DNA of 64,000 nt from Caviibacterium pharyngocola (GCF_002795405.1 NZ_PHGZ01000001.1:22598-86597); one strand, 5' to 3'. Positions 1 through 8,336 are shown, numbered from the stretch's first letter. Notes: a model not told the origin generated them from the letters alone. Program-made: numbers and translations.

Positions 1-423
1 TAAAAAATGACTGACTTTTGTATTATCAAGTGCAAATAAATAAGCCCCTGTTTTTCTGTCTTGTGCTAAAGGCAACCAGCGATCATCTTTTTTGTAAAAC
101 CATTCCAAATATAGCGGATTGTGAACAATTACTTTCAGTAAATCGGTTGTTACTTCAATTCGATCTTGGGTTTGCACTAAATGATAAGCAGGCAGGCTGA
201 AACCTTCGGTAGAAAAACGTTCCCGACCTTGCCATTGAATATCGGTTTGATTTGGTGTAATTGCCCAAGTGCGGTCTAATTTAAATTGATTATTTTTACT
301 GAAGGCAACTCGAATAATATCATCTTCCAATATAAATAAATGAAGTAGGTATCCGTGATCACATTCGATATCGATTCGATTATTTTCTTCTTTCAAATAA
401 TTAGCAGATTTTAATGTTTTCAT
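1..423 (-). CDS. Glycoside hydrolase family 31 enzyme, N-terminal part (runs off the window)
   Basis: Reading the minus strand from an ATG at 421-423 gives an open frame of 141 codons that continues past the window edge. The protein begins MKTLKSANYLKEENNRIDIE and contains stretches such as LDRTWAI, VTTDLLKVIVH and PLAQDRKTGAY, which resemble the beta-sandwich N-terminal domain of family 31 alpha-glycosidases. The catalytic barrel lies outside the window, so substrate cannot be judged. A Shine-Dalgarno sequence (AAAGGAA) sits about 8 bases upstream. The gene starts 18 bases after dctM, so it is probably the third gene of the dctQ-dctM unit, suggesting it releases a sugar fed into the same pathway (inference). 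An uptake sequence lies inside it at 267-275. The family call comes from sequence resemblance only. Confidence 0.6.
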   Translation of the reverse strand, partial: MKTLKSANYLKEENNRIDIECDHGYLLHLFILEDDIIRVAFSKNNQFKLDRTWAITPNQTDIQWQGRERFSTEGFSLPAYHLVQTQDRIEVTTDLLKVIVHNPLYLEWFYKKDDRWLPLAQDRKTGAYLFALDNTKVSHFL

Positions 424-441
424 AAATTATTCCTTTTCTTA

Positions 442-1743
442 TTAATATCCGAGTAATAATTGTGGTAACAATAAGCTTAATTGCGGCACATAAGTGATTA
501 ATAATAATGTGCAAATCAAGATAAAGTAGAACGGAAGTAGCGGTTTAATGACTTGGTCGATTTTAACACCGCCGACTGAGCAACCGACAAATAATGTACT
601 TCCGACCGGTGGCGTACAAATACCGATTGATAAGTTAAATGTCATTAAAATACCGAAATGCACCGGATCCATTCCTAATTCTAAAGCGATAGGTAAGAAA
701 ATCGGGGTAAAGATTAGTAATGCCGGTGTCATATCCATAAATGTACCAATGATCAATAAAATCACATTGATAATTAATAAAATAATGATAGGGTTTTCTG
801 AAATTGTTAATAGAGCGTCACTAATCATATAAGGAATATCTGCGTTTGCCATTGCCCAAGACATACCCATTGAGGTGCCGATTAATAAAAGAACGATTGA
901 TGTCGTAATCATTGCTTCCAGAATAATAGATGGAAGCTGTTTAATCGGAATTTCGCGATAAATACCGACTGATAGGATTAATGTATAAACAACGGCAATC
1001 GCAGAAGCCTCTGTTGCCGTAAATATACCGGCAATAATACCGCCGATAATAACGATAACGAGTCCTAAACTTGGTAAAGCATCTAATGTTTTTGAGGTGA
1101 CTTCTTTGAAACTTGGTTTTGGTGAAACCGGATAACCGCGTTTTTTGGCAATAAATCCGGCAACTAACATAATCCCTAAGCCCATTAAAATTCCGGGAAT
1201 ATAGCCGGCAAGAAATAATGCACCGATAGATGTACCGCCTGAAATTAAGGAATAGACGATAAATGTATTGCTTGGTGGAATTAATAGTCCGGTCGGTGAA
1301 GAAGTAATATTAACAGCCGCAGAGAAAGCAGGGTCATAACCTTCTTTCTTTTGTAATGGTGCCATTGTGCTACCTACAGCCGCAGTTGCCGCTACCGCAG
1401 ATCCGGAAATAGATCCGAACATCATATTTGCCAGTACATTAACGTGCGCTAATGAACCCGGTAAGCGTCCGCCTAATACTTTGGCAAATTCAACTAAGCG
1501 TAAGGCAATCCCGCCTCGATTCATAATATTACCTGCAAGGATGAAGAAAGGTATTGCAAGTAAAGAGAAACTATCTAATCCTGATGCCATTTTTTGCGAG
1601 ATAACTGCAATAGCGGCATCAAACGGAATCGACATCATAATAGTCAGTAAAGAGGCGATACCGATAGCGAAAGAAATTGGTGTACCAATGGCGAGAAGAA
1701 GAAAAAAACTACCGCATAAAACAAGAATTGTTGACCATTCCAT
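442..1743 (-). CDS. dctM: TRAP transporter large membrane subunit (DctM family), probable hexuronate uptake
   Basis: Large permease subunit of a tripartite ATP-independent periplasmic transporter, which imports acids using a sodium gradient. The 433-residue protein is hydrophobic throughout, with the family's repeated helices and GTPISFAIG, PSNTFIVYS and CTPPVGSTLF segments. I chose the ATG at 1741-1743 (MEWSTILVL): AAGGAGAA lies about 8 bases upstream, whereas the ATG 16 codons earlier falls inside dctQ and has no ribosome site. It follows dctQ by 13 bases and precedes the GH31 gene by 18, so the three form one leftward unit. Substrate is inferred from the divergent glucuronate genes; the same gene set (HI0047-HI0052) is known in Haemophilus. 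Confidence 0.9.
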   Translation of the reverse strand: MEWSTILVLCGSFFLLLAIGTPISFAIGIASLLTIMMSIPFDAAIAVISQKMASGLDSFSLLAIPFFILAGNIMNRGGIALRLVEFAKVLGGRLPGSLAHVNVLANMMFGSISGSAVAATAAVGSTMAPLQKKEGYDPAFSAAVNITSSPTGLLIPPSNTFIVYSLISGGTSIGALFLAGYIPGILMGLGIMLVAGFIAKKRGYPVSPKPSFKEVTSKTLDALPSLGLVIVIIGGIIAGIFTATEASAIAVVYTLILSVGIYREIPIKQLPSIILEAMITTSIVLLLIGTSMGMSWAMANADIPYMISDALLTISENPIIILLIINVILLIIGTFMDMTPALLIFTPIFLPIALELGMDPVHFGILMTFNLSIGICTPPVGSTLFVGCSVGGVKIDQVIKPLLPFYFILICTLLLITYVPQLSLLLPQLLLGY

Positions 1744-1756
1744 AATAATATTCTCC

Positions 1757-2248
1757 TTATTTATGGTGAATGAGTTTTTGAGATTGTTCAATAAGATCTC
1801 TGCATAAGAAGATCAACATAAATAATCCGCTTAAAGGAATTGCTAGGTAGATTAGTCCCATTTCTATACCAAGGACGGGAGATATTTGCCCTGCGCTCAT
1901 TGTCTTTAATACTAACTGACCGCCTCCGTAACACATAATAATTAAAGTGAACAATAAGCCTATTATGGTGATCACTATTTGTAATAAATTATGTTTTTCC
2001 GGCGTTTTTTCTAATTTTGTTAATAGCAAGTCAATAGCCAAGTGCTTTTTTTGCCCTAATCCGTAAGCTGCACCGATTAAACCTACCCAAATAAATAAAA
2101 AACGAGCTAGTTCGTCTGTTACTGTACTCGGATCATTCAATACATAACGAGAGAATACTTGCCATACTACGCAGAGAACTAACGATGAACAGAGCACTAC
2201 ACAAAATATGGCAAGTGCTTTATCAATAAGAGATATAAAACGGGTCAT
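1757..2248 (-). CDS. dctQ: TRAP transporter small membrane subunit (DctQ family)
   Basis: Small four-helix membrane subunit of the TRAP transporter, 163 residues, which holds the large permease subunit in the inner membrane. Hydrophobic segments lie near residues 12-33, 47-66, 88-110 and 125-147, and the family stretch VFSRYVLNDPSTVTDELAR is present around 31-49. The ATG at 2246-2248 has GGAGT six bases upstream. It is the first gene of the leftward unit and faces dctP across a 231-base control region, so the three transporter subunits come from two divergent transcripts. Specificity resides in DctP, not in this subunit. Confidence 0.9.
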   Translation of the reverse strand: MTRFISLIDKALAIFCVVLCSSLVLCVVWQVFSRYVLNDPSTVTDELARFLFIWVGLIGAAYGLGQKKHLAIDLLLTKLEKTPEKHNLLQIVITIIGLLFTLIIMCYGGGQLVLKTMSAGQISPVLGIEMGLIYLAIPLSGLFMLIFLCRDLIEQSQKLIHHK

Positions 2249-2280
2249 TTTAACTCCTTAAAAATTAGCATTATGTTTTT

Positions 2281-2292
2281 TTGGTGTACCAA
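2281..2292. promoter_or_regulatory. UxuR/ExuR-like operator ahead of dctQ
   Basis: The palindrome TTGGTGTACCAA matches the E. coli UxuR/ExuR operator core TTGGTATACCAA in 11 of 12 positions. It lies 33 bases upstream of the dctQ start, where a GntR-type repressor would block the leftward promoter. The repressor gene itself is not in the window. Confidence 0.65.
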
Positions 2293-2337
2293 ATATAGCG
2301 TAACTCATCTATCTATTTCAGATTATTTTATTGAAAT

Positions 2338-2353
2338 TGTGATTTTTATCACA
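2338..2353. promoter_or_regulatory. CRP-cAMP binding site between dctQ and dctP
   Basis: TGTGA, six bases, TCACA: a perfect match to both half-sites, in an AT-rich setting. Its centre (2345.5) is about 61 bases ahead of the start expected from a TAATAT -10 element at 2394-2399, the usual class I spacing for dctP. It could also serve dctQ on the other strand. Confidence 0.8.
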
Positions 2354-2393
2354 AATTTAATTTAATTTATTAGGATTGATATGTAAATTGGTT

Positions 2394-2399
2394 TAATAT
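2394..2399 (+). promoter_or_regulatory. Candidate -10 element of the dctP promoter
   Basis: TAATAT lies 80 bases before the dctP start. No good -35 hexamer is seen, as expected for a CRP-dependent promoter, and the CRP site lies one class I distance upstream. Confidence 0.4.
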
Positions 2400-2437
2400 C
2401 TTTTCTGGCGGGGTATTTGGAAACTTGTTCTAATCTA

Positions 2438-2449
2438 GTTGTATACCAG
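2438..2449. promoter_or_regulatory. Second, weaker UxuR/ExuR-like operator ahead of dctP
   Basis: GTTGTATACCAG matches TTGGTATACCAA in 9 of 12 positions, with the central GTATAC intact. It sits just downstream of the expected dctP transcription start, a typical repressor position. Confidence 0.45.
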
Positions 2450-2479
2450 TTTATCTTAACCACTTATGGAGAGGCTATT

Positions 2480-3469
2480 ATGTCTATGCAGAAAAAGACA
2501 CTTTCATTAATTATCGGCGGATTACTTGCTGCAACAATGTCAGTAACAGTATCAGCAAAAACAGTTTTAAAATTAAGCCATAATAATGATAAAACGCATC
2601 CGGTTCATATGTCTATGCAATATATGTCCGATGAGGTGAAGAAATTAACTGATGGTGAAGTTGTAATCCGAATTTATCCGAATAGCCAATTAGGTACGCA
2701 ACGCGAGTCGATGGAATTATTGCAATCCGGTTCTTTAGATATGGCTAAATCTAATGCTAGCGAATTAGAAGCTTTTGAGCCGACTTATGCGGCATTCAAC
2801 GTGCCATATTTATTTAAAAATTCGGATCACTACTATAAAGTTTTACAAGATGCTGATGTCGGTCAAAAGATTTTATCTAACTCTGCCGGTAAAGGGTTTA
2901 TCGGATTGACTTATTATGATGCAGGGTCTCGGAGTTTCTATGCACAAAAACCGATTCGTACACCGGAAGATTTAAAAGGAATGAAAATTCGTGTGCAACC
3001 TAGTCCAAGTGCTTTAGAAATGATGAAATTGCTTGGTGCATCACCAACGCCTTTAGCTTTCGGTGAACTTTATACCGCACTTCAACAAGGTGTAGTCGAT
3101 GGTGCGGAAAATAATCCGACCGCTTTAACATTAATGCGCCACGGAGAGGTAGCGAAGTTTTATAGTGAAGATGAACACACTATTATTCCGGATGTATTAG
3201 TAATCAGTGAAAAAACTTGGGCAAAACTTTCTCCCGAACAGCAAAAAGCACTTAAAGAAGCTGCCGACAAATCTATGATGTATCATAAAGATTTATGGAT
3301 TGAAATGACGGCAAAAGAAGTGAAAGAAGCAAAAGAAAAATTGGGTGTTGAATTTGTTAAAGTTGAAAAACAACCTTTTATTGATGCGGTTAAACCAATG
3401 CACGATAAAGCGAAAGCTGATGCTGTGATTGGTTCGTATATTGAAAAAATTGATGCCTTAGGTAATTAA
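2480..3469 (+). CDS. dctP: TRAP transporter substrate-binding protein (DctP family), probable hexuronate binder
   Basis: Periplasmic binding protein that captures the substrate and hands it to DctQM. The 329-residue product begins with a signal peptide (MSMQKKTLSLIIGG, cleavage likely after VSA near residue 26). The family's ligand-clamping arginine is visible at about residue 171 (GMKIRVQ), followed by the conserved LYTALQQGVVDGAEN segment. I chose the ATG at 2480: GGAGAGG lies 5 bases upstream and the signal peptide starts there. The longer frame from 2417 would add 21 non-signal residues. It heads the rightward operon that continues with hexuronate enzymes, and a stable hairpin follows it. 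Confidence 0.9.
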   Translation: MSMQKKTLSLIIGGLLAATMSVTVSAKTVLKLSHNNDKTHPVHMSMQYMSDEVKKLTDGEVVIRIYPNSQLGTQRESMELLQSGSLDMAKSNASELEAFEPTYAAFNVPYLFKNSDHYYKVLQDADVGQKILSNSAGKGFIGLTYYDAGSRSFYAQKPIRTPEDLKGMKIRVQPSPSALEMMKLLGASPTPLAFGELYTALQQGVVDGAENNPTALTLMRHGEVAKFYSEDEHTIIPDVLVISEKTWAKLSPEQQKALKEAADKSMMYHKDLWIEMTAKEVKEAKEKLGVEFVKVEKQPFIDAVKPMHDKAKADAVIGSYIEKIDALGN

Positions 3470-3478
3470 TAACTCATC

Positions 3479-3505
3479 AGGATATAGCGTATTTCGCTAT
3501 ATCCT
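3479..3505 (+). terminator. Intercistronic hairpin after dctP
   Basis: An 11-base perfect stem (AGGATATAGCG with CGCTATATCCT) closes a 5-base loop and is followed by a T-rich run. Its position between the binding-protein gene and the enzymes suggests partial termination or protection of the upstream message, giving more binding protein than enzyme. Confidence 0.65.
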
Positions 3506-3531
3506 CATCTTTTTTATGTGGGAGATAAAAA

Positions 3532-4377
3532 ATGAATTTTGTAAAAAATCATAATTTTAAAGATAAAGTTGTTGTTATTACGGGGGCCGGCGGTGTGTTA
3601 TGTGCTTTTTTTGCTAAAGAAATCGCTAAAACAGGGGCAAAAGTCGCTCTATTAGATATTAATTTAGAAGCTGCAAATAAATATGCGCAAGAAATTGTTG
3701 CTGAAGGCTATGTTGCCAAAGCATATCAAACGAATGTGTTGGATTTAGATAGCATTCGAGCGACAAGAGATCTTATCACCCAAGATTTTGGCACTTGCGA
3801 TATTCTCATTAATGGCGCGGGAGGAAACAATCCTAAAGCGACAACGGATAATGAATTTCACGAATTTTCATTACCGGAGAATACGAAATCTTTTTTTGAC
3901 TTGGATAAATCCGGTATTGAATTCGTGTTTAACTTGAATTATTTGGGTACATTACTTCCTACGCAAGTTTTTGCTAAAGATATGATTGGTAAGAAAGGTG
4001 CAAATATTATCAATATTTCAAGTATGAATGCCTATACGCCATTAACTAAAATTCCGGCTTATTCGGGGGCGAAAGCGGCAATTAGTAATTTTACTCAATG
4101 GCTGGCGGTTTATTTTTCACGCGTTGGTATTCGTTGCAATGCCATTGCGCCGGGGTTTTTAGTCAGTAACCAAAATAGAGCATTGCTTTTTGATGCGGAA
4201 GGTAAACCGACGGCAAGAGCTAATAAAATTTTAACCAATACACCAATGGGGCGATTTGGTGAAGCAAGTGAATTGCTTGGCGGCATTCTATTTTTAATGG
4301 ATGAACAATATTCTAGTTTTGTAAACGGTGTTGTGTTACCTATTGACGGTGGTTTCTCTGCCTATAGTGGTGTCTAG
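3532..4377 (+). CDS. uxuB: Short-chain dehydrogenase, probable D-mannonate oxidoreductase (fructuronate reductase)
   Basis: NAD(P)-dependent short-chain dehydrogenase of 281 residues, expected to reduce D-fructuronate to D-mannonate in glucuronate breakdown. The nucleotide-binding TGAGGVLCAF motif is at 18-27, NGAGG at 94-98, the catalytic serine near 163-164 and the YSGAK Tyr-Lys pair at 177 and 181. It is the SDR type known as UxuB/YjmF in Bacillus subtilis, not the long-chain dehydrogenase of E. coli. It lies between the hexuronate transporter gene and uxaC, which supports the role. GGGAG precedes the ATG, and its stop overlaps the AGGAGG of uxaC. The exact substrate is inferred. Confidence 0.75.
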   Translation: MNFVKNHNFKDKVVVITGAGGVLCAFFAKEIAKTGAKVALLDINLEAANKYAQEIVAEGYVAKAYQTNVLDLDSIRATRDLITQDFGTCDILINGAGGNNPKATTDNEFHEFSLPENTKSFFDLDKSGIEFVFNLNYLGTLLPTQVFAKDMIGKKGANIINISSMNAYTPLTKIPAYSGAKAAISNFTQWLAVYFSRVGIRCNAIAPGFLVSNQNRALLFDAEGKPTARANKILTNTPMGRFGEASELLGGILFLMDEQYSSFVNGVVLPIDGGFSAYSGV

Positions 4378-4386
4378 GAGGTAAAT

Positions 4387-5790
4387 ATGAAACCTTTTAT
4401 GTGCGAAGATTTTTTATTGTCAAATGATATTTCCCGCGAACTTTATCATCAATATGCCAAAGAACAGCCTATTTTTGACTACCATTGTCATTTAAGCCCG
4501 AAAGACATTGCGGAAAATCGCCAATTTAATAACCTTACAGAGATTTGGCTGGAAGGCGACCATTATAAATGGCGTGCGTTACGTTCTGCCGGCGTTGAAG
4601 AGCATTTTATTACCGGCAAAGCCAGTGATTATGAAAAATATCAAGTTTGGGCAAAAACAGTTCCTTTGTGTATCGGTAATCCGATTTACCATTGGACGCA
4701 TTTAGAATTGCGCCGTCCTTTTGGTATTCAAAATACCTTGTTTAATGAAAAAAGTGCGGTGGAAATTTGGCATAAATGTAATGAAATGTTGCAACAACCG
4801 GAATTTTCCGCACGCGGTATTATGCAGCAAATGAATGTGAAGTTAGTTGGAACCACGGATGATCCCATTGATGATTTAAGCTATCACGCCAAAATAGCAC
4901 AAGATCCGGATTTTGATATTGCCGTCGTACCAAGTTGGCGACCGGACAAAATCTTCAAAATCGAATTAGTCGGTTTTAATGATTATATTGCCCAACTCGG
5001 TGCAGTAGCGGATGTTGAGATTCGTGATTTTGACAGTTTGAAAAAAGCGATTTTAAAACGTTTGGATCACTTTGATTTTTATGGTTGTAAATCTGCTGAT
5101 CACGGTATTGAGATCCTTCGCTTTGCGCCAATTCCTGATGAAAAAGAATTGGATCGCATTTTATCTCAACGATTAAATAATCAACCGATTAGCGAACTAC
5201 AAATTGCGCAATTTAGCACTGCAGTTTTAGTTTGGTTAGGTCAGGAATATCATAAACGACAATGGGTTATGCAAATGCACATCGGTGCATTACGCAATAA
5301 CAATACCCGAATGTTTAAATTATTGGGTGCTGACAGCGGATTTGATTCGATTGGCGATCGTTTATTTGCAGAAAATTTATCTCGTTTATTGGACGCTATG
5401 GATCAAATGGATCAACTTCCAAAAACCATTTTGTATTGTTTGAATCCGCGAGATAACGAGATGATTGGCAGTATGATTGGCAATTTCCAAGGCGGCGGTA
5501 TTGCAGGGAAAATCCAATTCGGTTCAGGCTGGTGGTTTAATGATCAAAAAGACGGTATGGAACGTCAGTTGCAGCAACTCTCACAATTAGGCTTGCTAAG
5601 TCAATTTGTCGGAATGTTGACGGATTCCCGCAGTTTTCTTTCTTATACCCGACACGAATATTTCCGTCGTATTTTATGTGAAATGTTCGGAAAATGGGTG
5701 GTTAACGGTGAAGTGCCTAATGACTTAGAATTGCTTGGTAATATGGTTAAAAATATTTGTTACCATAATGCGAAAGCCTATTTTAAATAA
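4387..5790 (+). CDS. uxaC: Glucuronate isomerase
   Basis: Converts D-glucuronate to D-fructuronate (and galacturonate to tagaturonate), the first cytoplasmic step of hexuronate use. At 467 residues it has the family length (470 in E. coli). It is an amidohydrolase-fold protein: the metal-binding HCH at residues 33-35 (FDYHCHLSP) is clear, and the family segments [27 protein letters not shown] and [19 protein letters not shown] are present. AGGAGG lies 5 bases before the ATG and overlaps the uxuB stop codon, so the two are tightly coupled. Confidence 0.95.
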   Translation: MKPFMCEDFLLSNDISRELYHQYAKEQPIFDYHCHLSPKDIAENRQFNNLTEIWLEGDHYKWRALRSAGVEEHFITGKASDYEKYQVWAKTVPLCIGNPIYHWTHLELRRPFGIQNTLFNEKSAVEIWHKCNEMLQQPEFSARGIMQQMNVKLVGTTDDPIDDLSYHAKIAQDPDFDIAVVPSWRPDKIFKIELVGFNDYIAQLGAVADVEIRDFDSLKKAILKRLDHFDFYGCKSADHGIEILRFAPIPDEKELDRILSQRLNNQPISELQIAQFSTAVLVWLGQEYHKRQWVMQMHIGALRNNNTRMFKLLGADSGFDSIGDRLFAENLSRLLDAMDQMDQLPKTILYCLNPRDNEMIGSMIGNFQGGGIAGKIQFGSGWWFNDQKDGMERQLQQLSQLGLLSQFVGMLTDSRSFLSYTRHEYFRRILCEMFGKWVVNGEVPNDLELLGNMVKNICYHNAKAYFK

Positions 5791-5799
5791 GGTTGAATT

Positions 5800-6738
5800 A
5801 TGAAAAAACTAACCCTACTCGGCGAATGTATGATCGAACTGAACGGTGAACCGTTCGGGCAGATGTTGCAGACTTATGGCGGAGATACGTTAAATACCGC
5901 AACCTATCTTGCCAGAGTTAGCCGTCGTTCGGAAATTGATGTGCAATATGTTTCTGCGTTGGGAACGGATAAACTCAGTTTGGCGATGTTGGCGCATTGG
6001 CGGGCGGACGGAATTAATACGGATTTGGTTTTGTTAGATTCGCAGCGTCAGCCGGGGTTGTATTTGATTCAGTTGGATGCGCAAGGCGAGCGGACGTTTT
6101 TATATTGGCGTAATCAATCTGCTGCACGTTATTTGTTGCAACATTCGGATTTTCCGAAGGTCGCGGAAAAATTAGCCGAGGCGGATGCGTTGTATTTAAG
6201 CGGGATTTCTTTAGCTATTTTGCCGAAAAACGACCGCACTTTGTTACTCGAGTTGTTAAAACAATTACGCGCCAAAGGTATTGAGATTATTTTCGACAGT
6301 AATTATCGTCCTAAACTTTGGGAAAATGCGGCGGAGGCGCAATATTATTATGCCGAGTTGTTGAAGATGGTGGATGTGGCGTTAGTGACTTTTGACGACG
6401 AGCAGTTGCTTTGGGGCGATTTAAACGAACAAGCAAGTCTAGAACGCTTGGCAAGTTACGGCATCGGTAAAATTGTATTGAAACAAGGAAAGTGCGGTGC
6501 GATTTTGTGGCAAAACGGTAAGCAAGAGCCGGTTTCGACAATCGCAGTCGAAAATGTGGTGGATACCACTTCTGCCGGCGATGCCTTTAATGCCGGATTT
6601 TTACAAGGTTATTTAAGCGGTAAAGATTTAGTGACCTGCTGCCAACAAGGCAACCAATTAGCCGGTATTGTGATTCAGCATAAAGGCGCGATTATTCCTA
6701 AATCGGCGACAGCGCATTTGTTAGAAAAATTTAATTAA
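5800..6738 (+). CDS. kdgK: 2-keto-3-deoxygluconate kinase (PfkB family)
   Basis: Phosphorylates 2-keto-3-deoxygluconate to KDPG using ATP. The 312-residue PfkB-type sugar kinase has the N-terminal LGECMIELNG, the GGDTLNTATYLAR substrate loop (28-40), and the C-terminal signature DTTSAGDAFNAGF at 255-267 with the catalytic aspartate at 261. It follows uxaC by 9 bases and precedes eda by 9, in the order of use in the pathway. The base composition is a little more GC-rich than dctP upstream, but not enough to argue for separate origin. Confidence 0.93.
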   Translation: MKKLTLLGECMIELNGEPFGQMLQTYGGDTLNTATYLARVSRRSEIDVQYVSALGTDKLSLAMLAHWRADGINTDLVLLDSQRQPGLYLIQLDAQGERTFLYWRNQSAARYLLQHSDFPKVAEKLAEADALYLSGISLAILPKNDRTLLLELLKQLRAKGIEIIFDSNYRPKLWENAAEAQYYYAELLKMVDVALVTFDDEQLLWGDLNEQASLERLASYGIGKIVLKQGKCGAILWQNGKQEPVSTIAVENVVDTTSAGDAFNAGFLQGYLSGKDLVTCCQQGNQLAGIVIQHKGAIIPKSATAHLLEKFN

Positions 6739-6747
6739 AGAAAAACA

Positions 6748-7389
6748 ATGGCTTATACAACAGAACAGATTATCGAAAAATTACGCGATATTAAATTAGT
6801 GCCGGTGATTGCGTTGGATAATGCGAAAGATATTTTACCGTTGGCACAAACTTTGGCTGATAACGGTTTGCCGGTGGTGGAAATTACTTTCCGCTCCGCG
6901 GCAGCGGAGGAGGCGATTCGTTTGTTACGCCGGCATAATCCGGAAATTCTGATTGCGGCAGGAACGGTTTTAACCCAAGAACAAGTGGTTAAAGCCAAAA
7001 ATGCCGGCGCGGATTTTGTGGTTACTCCGGGATTTAATCCGAGAATCGTGCAGCTTTGCCAAGACTTGAATTTCCCGATTACACCGGGCGTGAATAATCC
7101 TATGGCGATTGAGTCCGCGTTGGAAATGGGGTTGACCGCGGTGAAATTTTTTCCGGCGGAAGCAAGCGGCGGGGTAAAAATGATTAAGGCGTTGCTTGGG
7201 CCTTACGCTCAGCTACAAATTATGCCGACTGGCGGAATTAATTTGACGAATATTCGGGATTATCTTGCCGTGCCGAATATCGTGGCTTGCGGTGGATCTT
7301 GGTTTGTGGAGAAAAGCTTAATCAATGCGCAAAACTGGACGGAGATTGGACGTTTGGTGAAAGAAGCAGTGGAGTTGATTCAAGCTTAA
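6748..7389 (+). CDS. eda: KDPG aldolase (2-keto-3-deoxy-6-phosphogluconate aldolase)
   Basis: Splits KDPG into pyruvate and glyceraldehyde 3-phosphate, feeding glycolysis. The 213-residue class I aldolase shows EITFRS with the catalytic glutamate at 45 and the Schiff-base lysine at 133 in VKFFPAEASGG, plus TPGVNNPMAIESA and PTGGI. It is the last gene of the rightward hexuronate operon and ends just before an uptake-sequence terminator. Mannonate dehydratase (UxuA), needed between UxuB and KdgK, is not in the window. Confidence 0.95.
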   Translation: MAYTTEQIIEKLRDIKLVPVIALDNAKDILPLAQTLADNGLPVVEITFRSAAAEEAIRLLRRHNPEILIAAGTVLTQEQVVKAKNAGADFVVTPGFNPRIVQLCQDLNFPITPGVNNPMAIESALEMGLTAVKFFPAEASGGVKMIKALLGPYAQLQIMPTGGINLTNIRDYLAVPNIVACGGSWFVEKSLINAQNWTEIGRLVKEAVELIQA

Positions 7390-7411
7390 TAGATTATTTA
7401 AAGAACTTGTT

Positions 7412-7451
7412 AAAGTGCGGTAGAAAAATGAAATATTTTTCACCGCACTTT
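7412..7451. terminator. Inverted uptake-sequence pair acting as terminator after eda
   Basis: AAAGTGCGGT at 7412-7421 and its complement at 7442-7451 form a hairpin extended by GAAAAAT with ATTTTTC. It separates the convergent eda and rimI genes and should terminate both. Confidence 0.85.
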
Positions 7452-7455
7452 TCAC

Positions 7456-7896
7456 TTATAAATACAGCGCCATTACCACGGCGTGTTCTCTGTCGCCGTC
7501 GGGGGTCGGGTAATAATTTTTACGAATATCCACTTCATTAAATCCTTGTTGTAGGTAAAGTTGTTGTGCGGTTCGGTTGGATTCTCTGACTTCCAGCCAT
7601 AATGTCACGATGCCTTGTGCGCGGAGTTTTTCGATTAAGGCATTTAACAGCGCTTTGCCGAAACCTTGTCCTTGATAGTTCGGATCCACGGCGATATTAA
7701 ATAATGTCGCCTCGTCCAGTACGGTTTGGCAAATGGCGAAAGCGAGGATTTTTCCGTTATTGTCACTCAGTTTGAGATTGAGATAACGTTCTCCGCAGTT
7801 ATTTTTCAATGTGCCGAGCGACCAAGGTACAAGGTGTGCGGCTTGTTCTATCTCAAAAAGACGGTCGAAATCTTGTGGTTCAATAAGCGAAATCAT
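7456..7896 (-). CDS. rimI: Ribosomal protein S18-alanine N-acetyltransferase
   Basis: GNAT acetyltransferase that modifies the N-terminal alanine of ribosomal protein S18. I chose the ATG at 7894-7896 (MISLIEPQDF), giving 146 residues against 148 in E. coli. The upstream extension in the same frame would run into holD and has no ribosome site. The acetyl-CoA loop QGQGFGKALL is at about 79-88, followed by LEVRESNRTAQQLY and the GFNEVDIRKNYY tail typical of RimI. It follows holD by 11 bases, the same order as in E. coli. Confidence 0.9.
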   Translation of the reverse strand: MISLIEPQDFDRLFEIEQAAHLVPWSLGTLKNNCGERYLNLKLSDNNGKILAFAICQTVLDEATLFNIAVDPNYQGQGFGKALLNALIEKLRAQGIVTLWLEVRESNRTAQQLYLQQGFNEVDIRKNYYPTPDGDREHAVVMALYL

Positions 7897-7907
7897 TAGT
7901 ATAAATC

Positions 7908-8312
7908 TTAACAATGTTGAATTTGTTGCCAAAGGGCGCGCTTGGCTTGCGGTGTTTGGGCAAAGGTTTGCCAATCGGGCGAATGCCATTGTGCGATCGC
8001 CTGTTTACACAAAGTTAAAGTGCGGTGAATTTTTTCTTCGTTATCACTGAGCAGCCAATAAAAAACAGGATGTTGAATATTCAATAAGGGCACAAAGTCA
8101 AAATCAATCTGTAAATAATCTTGCCGCGTCATTTCCAGACCGAACAAAATATCATCAAGCAATTTGTCGGCTTGCGCCGGCTTCTCACTAACAATAATTA
8201 AGCGAATACGGTTGTCAACCGGCGTGTTTACCGCACCTTTTAAAACGTCCGGACGGTTTAGTCGCCATTGGGTGATGCCCATTTCCTGCAAGAGTAGATC
8301 GCGTCTGTTCAT
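7908..8312 (-). CDS. holD: DNA polymerase III psi subunit
   Basis: Psi subunit, which joins chi to the clamp loader and helps contact SSB at the replication fork. From the ATG at 8310-8312 the product is 134 residues (137 in E. coli), beginning MNRRDLLLQEMGITQWRLN. The motifs LQEMGITQW and RPDVLKGA match the family start, and PVFYWLLSDNEEK is also typical. An upstream in-frame extension to 8432 would overlap rsmC and is not credible. It shares a short divergent region with rsmC and leads the holD-rimI pair. Confidence 0.88.
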   Translation of the reverse strand: MNRRDLLLQEMGITQWRLNRPDVLKGAVNTPVDNRIRLIIVSEKPAQADKLLDDILFGLEMTRQDYLQIDFDFVPLLNIQHPVFYWLLSDNEEKIHRTLTLCKQAIAQWHSPDWQTFAQTPQAKRALWQQIQHC

Positions 8313-8336
8313 AGCGTTGAGATTTTCCTTTATAAT
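8308..8336 (+). promoter_or_regulatory. Candidate sigma-70 promoter for rsmC
   Basis: TTCATA at 8308-8313 and a perfect TATAAT at 8331-8336 are separated by 17 bases, placing the start of transcription near 8343, about 24 bases before the rsmC ATG. The -35 hexamer matches only 4 of 6 and overlaps the holD start codon. Confidence 0.45.

Noticed and set aside
1367..1807. Plus-strand open frames opposite dctM (also 548-832)
   Set aside because: Both are shadows of the DctM coding frame with no start signals or recognisable domains.
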